Program-made: the position numbers and the translations under genes
Part shown: positions 53,701-54,926 of the stretch, piece by piece
Position numbering within the stretch: the stretch's first letter is position 1
Layout: the number at the start of each line of letters is the position of its first letter
Notes under the pieces: model-generated
What the model saw: the letters and a program-made list of their open reading frames with translations, nothing else
What the model was told of the DNA's origin: nothing
Databases searched by the model: none
Assembly: GCA_015492435.1 (NCBI GenBank)
Contig: WGFB01000071.1
Location: 1 to 54,926 of the forward strand
DNA from: Gammaproteobacteria bacterium
GTDB lineage: Bacteria; Pseudomonadota; Gammaproteobacteria; SZUA-140
Direction of reading: 5' to 3'
Length of the DNA: 54,926 bases

Positions 53701-54926
53701 CCTGAATTCGCCCAACACCGCCAACCACGCTGAACACACCCGGGTAGTTATTCTCCAGATACGTCTGCAGATTCGTGCCTTGCGAGGTGTAAAATGAGTC
53801 CGCGAGTGGTGAAGTCGCCCCCGTCGGGGCGATAACGCCAGCAGGCTCGGCAGAACCGAACAAGTCGAACGAGACACGGCCTGTTTTCCAGTCATGGGTG
53901 ATGCCCTGCACCTCAAATGACCGGTCAACAGTGAACAGGCTGCCTGTGTAATCACGCGCATTGGCCAGCTTCAGGCGCACGATATCGCCGACCTCTATGT
54001 CATTATTGCTGGGTAGTACCTGCACGTTAATTTTGAGCGGAGGCCCCGAATGGCGGCTGCGCAGTGAATCGAAGCGCGCGGCCAGTGTATTCTGGGAATG
54101 AATTCCCCCATATAACCCACGCAGCTTGAGCCGCAGCAGCTCGGCCGGGCCATGCTTGCTGATCGACGCGTTGTCGACGAGGAGGTTCGAGCGTGTGAAG
54201 CGCTCGGTCACATCGTCCCAGCTCCAATCGATCTGGATCTGGTTGCGGACGGCCTTCATGTCATGCGTCAATGGCCCATAGGACACGACATTGGTTTCAT
54301 CGAGCTGGCGGACATAGCCTGCATCGGACAACACGGTCGTCATGCGCTTGAGACCGATCTGGCCATCACTGTAGATAGGGCTGAATGCGCCGAGCACGAG
54401 GTTGATCTGTTGTTCTATAAAGCGCTTGGCGTCCTGTTTTTTCTCGCCAGCGAAGCGCAGAATGACGCCCTGGGTGTCGTCATTGGGATCCCACCAATCA
54501 GACCCTATATTGGTAAAATCTGACGTCCTGATATATTGCGCATCGATATTCAAATGCCACTTCGTGGGCAGTGTCTTTCCAGCTTGGTTGTACAGATCAC
54601 CGGTCAGGATCGCCAATGCCAGCTTTGGCGCGGGCATTTCCAGGTACACGAATTCCTTGACTTCCGTCTTGCGATCATCATCTGCGGTCAGGTCCACCTC
54701 ATGGCGCACCGCCTTGGAATTCAGGACGCCACGCAGACAGCCGGTGAATGTGGTGGCCGTCTTGCCCGTGTAGCTGATAATCTCATCTTCGATCTTGATA
54801 TAACCGACCGTGGCATTGGGCAGATGGGAGTAGCTGGACCCGTGCGCCAGCATCTCGAATTGACTGGTGTCCTTGACCGTTACCGTCATGCGCGTTTCTA
54901 TCACCAGCGTGCCAGCGCTGTGTGAC
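50741..54926 (-). CDS. Prophage tail tip/fibre protein, 5' partial
   Basis: At least 1387 residues are visible (from a GTG at 54902-54904), and the frame stays open to the window edge, so the N-terminus is missing. The first 370 residues look like the tail hub and fibre base of gpJ/GTA-type tail proteins (DWWDPNDDTQGVILRF, FIEQQINLVLGAF). A glycine-rich segment follows (PGMPGFTGTTKAGGG, GGRGGNSGGG), then a beta-helix-like repeat zone with VIIDAQTGLITAVDG and GSIGGWSVTANSI, and a C-terminal receptor-binding region ending STAWQKVGAQ. It should decide host recognition. Confidence 0.75.
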   Translation of the reverse strand, partial: SHSAGTLVIETRMTVTVKDTSQFEMLAHGSSYSHLPNATVGYIKIEDEIISYTGKTATTFTGCLRGVLNSKAVRHEVDLTADDDRKTEVKEFVYLEMPAPKLALAILTGDLYNQAGKTLPTKWHLNIDAQYIRTSDFTNIGSDWWDPNDDTQGVILRFAGEKKQDAKRFIEQQINLVLGAFSPIYSDGQIGLKRMTTVLSDAGYVRQLDETNVVSYGPLTHDMKAVRNQIQIDWSWDDVTERFTRSNLLVDNASISKHGPAELLRLKLRGLYGGIHSQNTLAARFDSLRSRHSGPPLKINVQVLPSNNDIEVGDIVRLKLANARDYTGSLFTVDRSFEVQGITHDWKTGRVSFDLFGSAEPAGVIAPTGATSPLADSFYTSQGTNLQTYLENNYPGVFSVVGGVGRIQGNCTINGGPDLNASAAIYYYNGPLQVDDSVIVTILSNVQLRVKGHLQINGKIDGKGRGHPGVSTQETPGMPGFTGTTKAGGGIIFRWQSTEAQVAVGQHQSFPTLTIVNNGSSLLGIPADLRGTSGGSGYDYRDLNNTIVYASGGRGGNSGGGLVVVCRGATFGTNGKIDLSGDDGSLGLYDGANQVYAGSGAGGAPGACLFLLDGDTVNIPSNNLTAKHGLTPTQGTPIPPPQNIPNVTLGPIWEPVKPATSYYQGIGGQDRKVSNFAYQFIPANIAPQANVPLLTSVPVKINVTVTQNNPQTPAQNLTTIEVGVTPPSDGNYSYSNIYYRLAGQTAWVLAGPTSPEAVIVVPMDGSTYEIIARPVSIFDVESQAFIQTKVTVATASGGVVLSGGNYINTSPTVGQPSNGQGISLTNTALTAYDASGNAKVIIDAQTGLITAVDGNFSGTITANAGSIGGWSVTANSITKGNVTLDAANTRIQAGPDASTYVRMDASGITGVDAILGTTFKLPTDGSPPTFSGGVINSTKFVVTTAGIITTSDTVGDGSANSQGILINDTGLKAFGPNSSSPGVYVNAADGTITIGDWKTDISGTGVPASYAAPGIDSNVFPDPNFTEQAVNGGTYWNTAGTVVFDATGGENNTPGVSLKSNGAAYISKLIPVSYGDVLYVKGRFRLSDDLLPGTAYTMVYAIMYDKNGAVVANDGTNDQYDYGVTVSSPLGSWQDYNTTLNIDNKNASFVEIRGYLGGGVTAGSANWDNIYASRAQFGSTNQADLDQIRDATPGLQLTSGNIRAGQTAFDTGIGFYLGFSGANVVLSLGDSAGNKLTWSEATNKLTLTGDIEASSFITATSGKRIDINKTNPGELLFYGDRGDGTIEQLATIGIKQSGSDWVIASFGTYNSGNSRVAVQATSFSGDAILGITSTGYGCILQTGFTGKAPLRLVPNAYSTPPTHQADKGSLWVTSSGVLYINTNGSTAWQKVGAQ

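Overview
The window reads as a chromosomal segment of a GC-rich gammaproteobacterium, followed by one end of a prophage. Evidence for the class is the conserved block kdsD-kdsC-lptA-lptB-rpoN-hpf-ptsN with hprK, rapZ and a mannose-type EIIA downstream, the run recG-ridA-spoT-rpoZ-gmk-yicC / rph-rdgB-hemW, and the ubiquinone genes ubiC and ubiA. HPr kinase together with a diheme cytochrome c4 and a small cytochrome cluster fits a Chromatiales-like, respiratory or sulfur-oxidising lineage better than an enteric one. That placement is inference and was not tested.

Layout. 1-3.8 kb: the end of a beta-propeller gene, then a leftward respiratory cluster (membrane cytochrome c, a short oxidase subunit I-like protein, a thioredoxin-like lipoprotein and a small membrane protein), then diheme cytochrome c4 and an unlisted 31-residue membrane peptide behind a promoter with a palindrome. 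4.2-5.7 kb: a polytopic membrane protein with two plausible promoters. 5.7-10.6 kb: mutM and a leftward ABC operon of Gld type (ATPase, permease, GldG-like, DUF4340). 10.8-14.1 kb: a lone hydantoinase A-type gene convergent with mgtE. 14.3-24.1 kb: a long leftward superoperon for the regulatory PTS (ptsN, hprK, rapZ, EIIA-Man, HPr, EI), hpf, rpoN, LPS export (lptB, lptA) and Kdo synthesis (kdsC, kdsD); lptC is not in its usual place. 24.2-34.2 kb: leftward housekeeping genes (yrbG-like antiporter, ubiA, ubiC, recG, ridA, spoT, rpoZ, gmk, yicC). 34.3-38.4 kb: rightward rph, rdgB, a small secreted protein, hemW, serB. 38.6-48.3 kb: a large lipoprotein, trmB, thiG, thiS, tRNA-Gly(CCC), a host-attachment-family protein, small membrane proteins, an AsmA-family protein, mutY, yggX and a formylglycine-generating-enzyme-like secreted protein.

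48.45-54.9 kb: tRNA-Phe(GAA), then a visibly lower-GC prophage end read leftward. It carries a very large tail-tip/fibre protein that runs off the window, a small membrane protein, a coiled-coil protein, an ECF-like sigma factor, a secreted one-domain protein and a decayed adenine methyltransferase.

Two families of dispersed intergenic repeats occur twice each: a hairpin with TACAAGG heptamers (ptsH leader and recG/ubiC gap) and a palindromic element of about 130-150 bp (ubiC/ubiA gap and hemW leader). The least explained parts are the cytochrome cluster with its incomplete oxidase subunit, the two tiny membrane proteins with strong ribosome binding sites, and the prophage module that puts an ECF-type sigma factor directly downstream of the tail protein.
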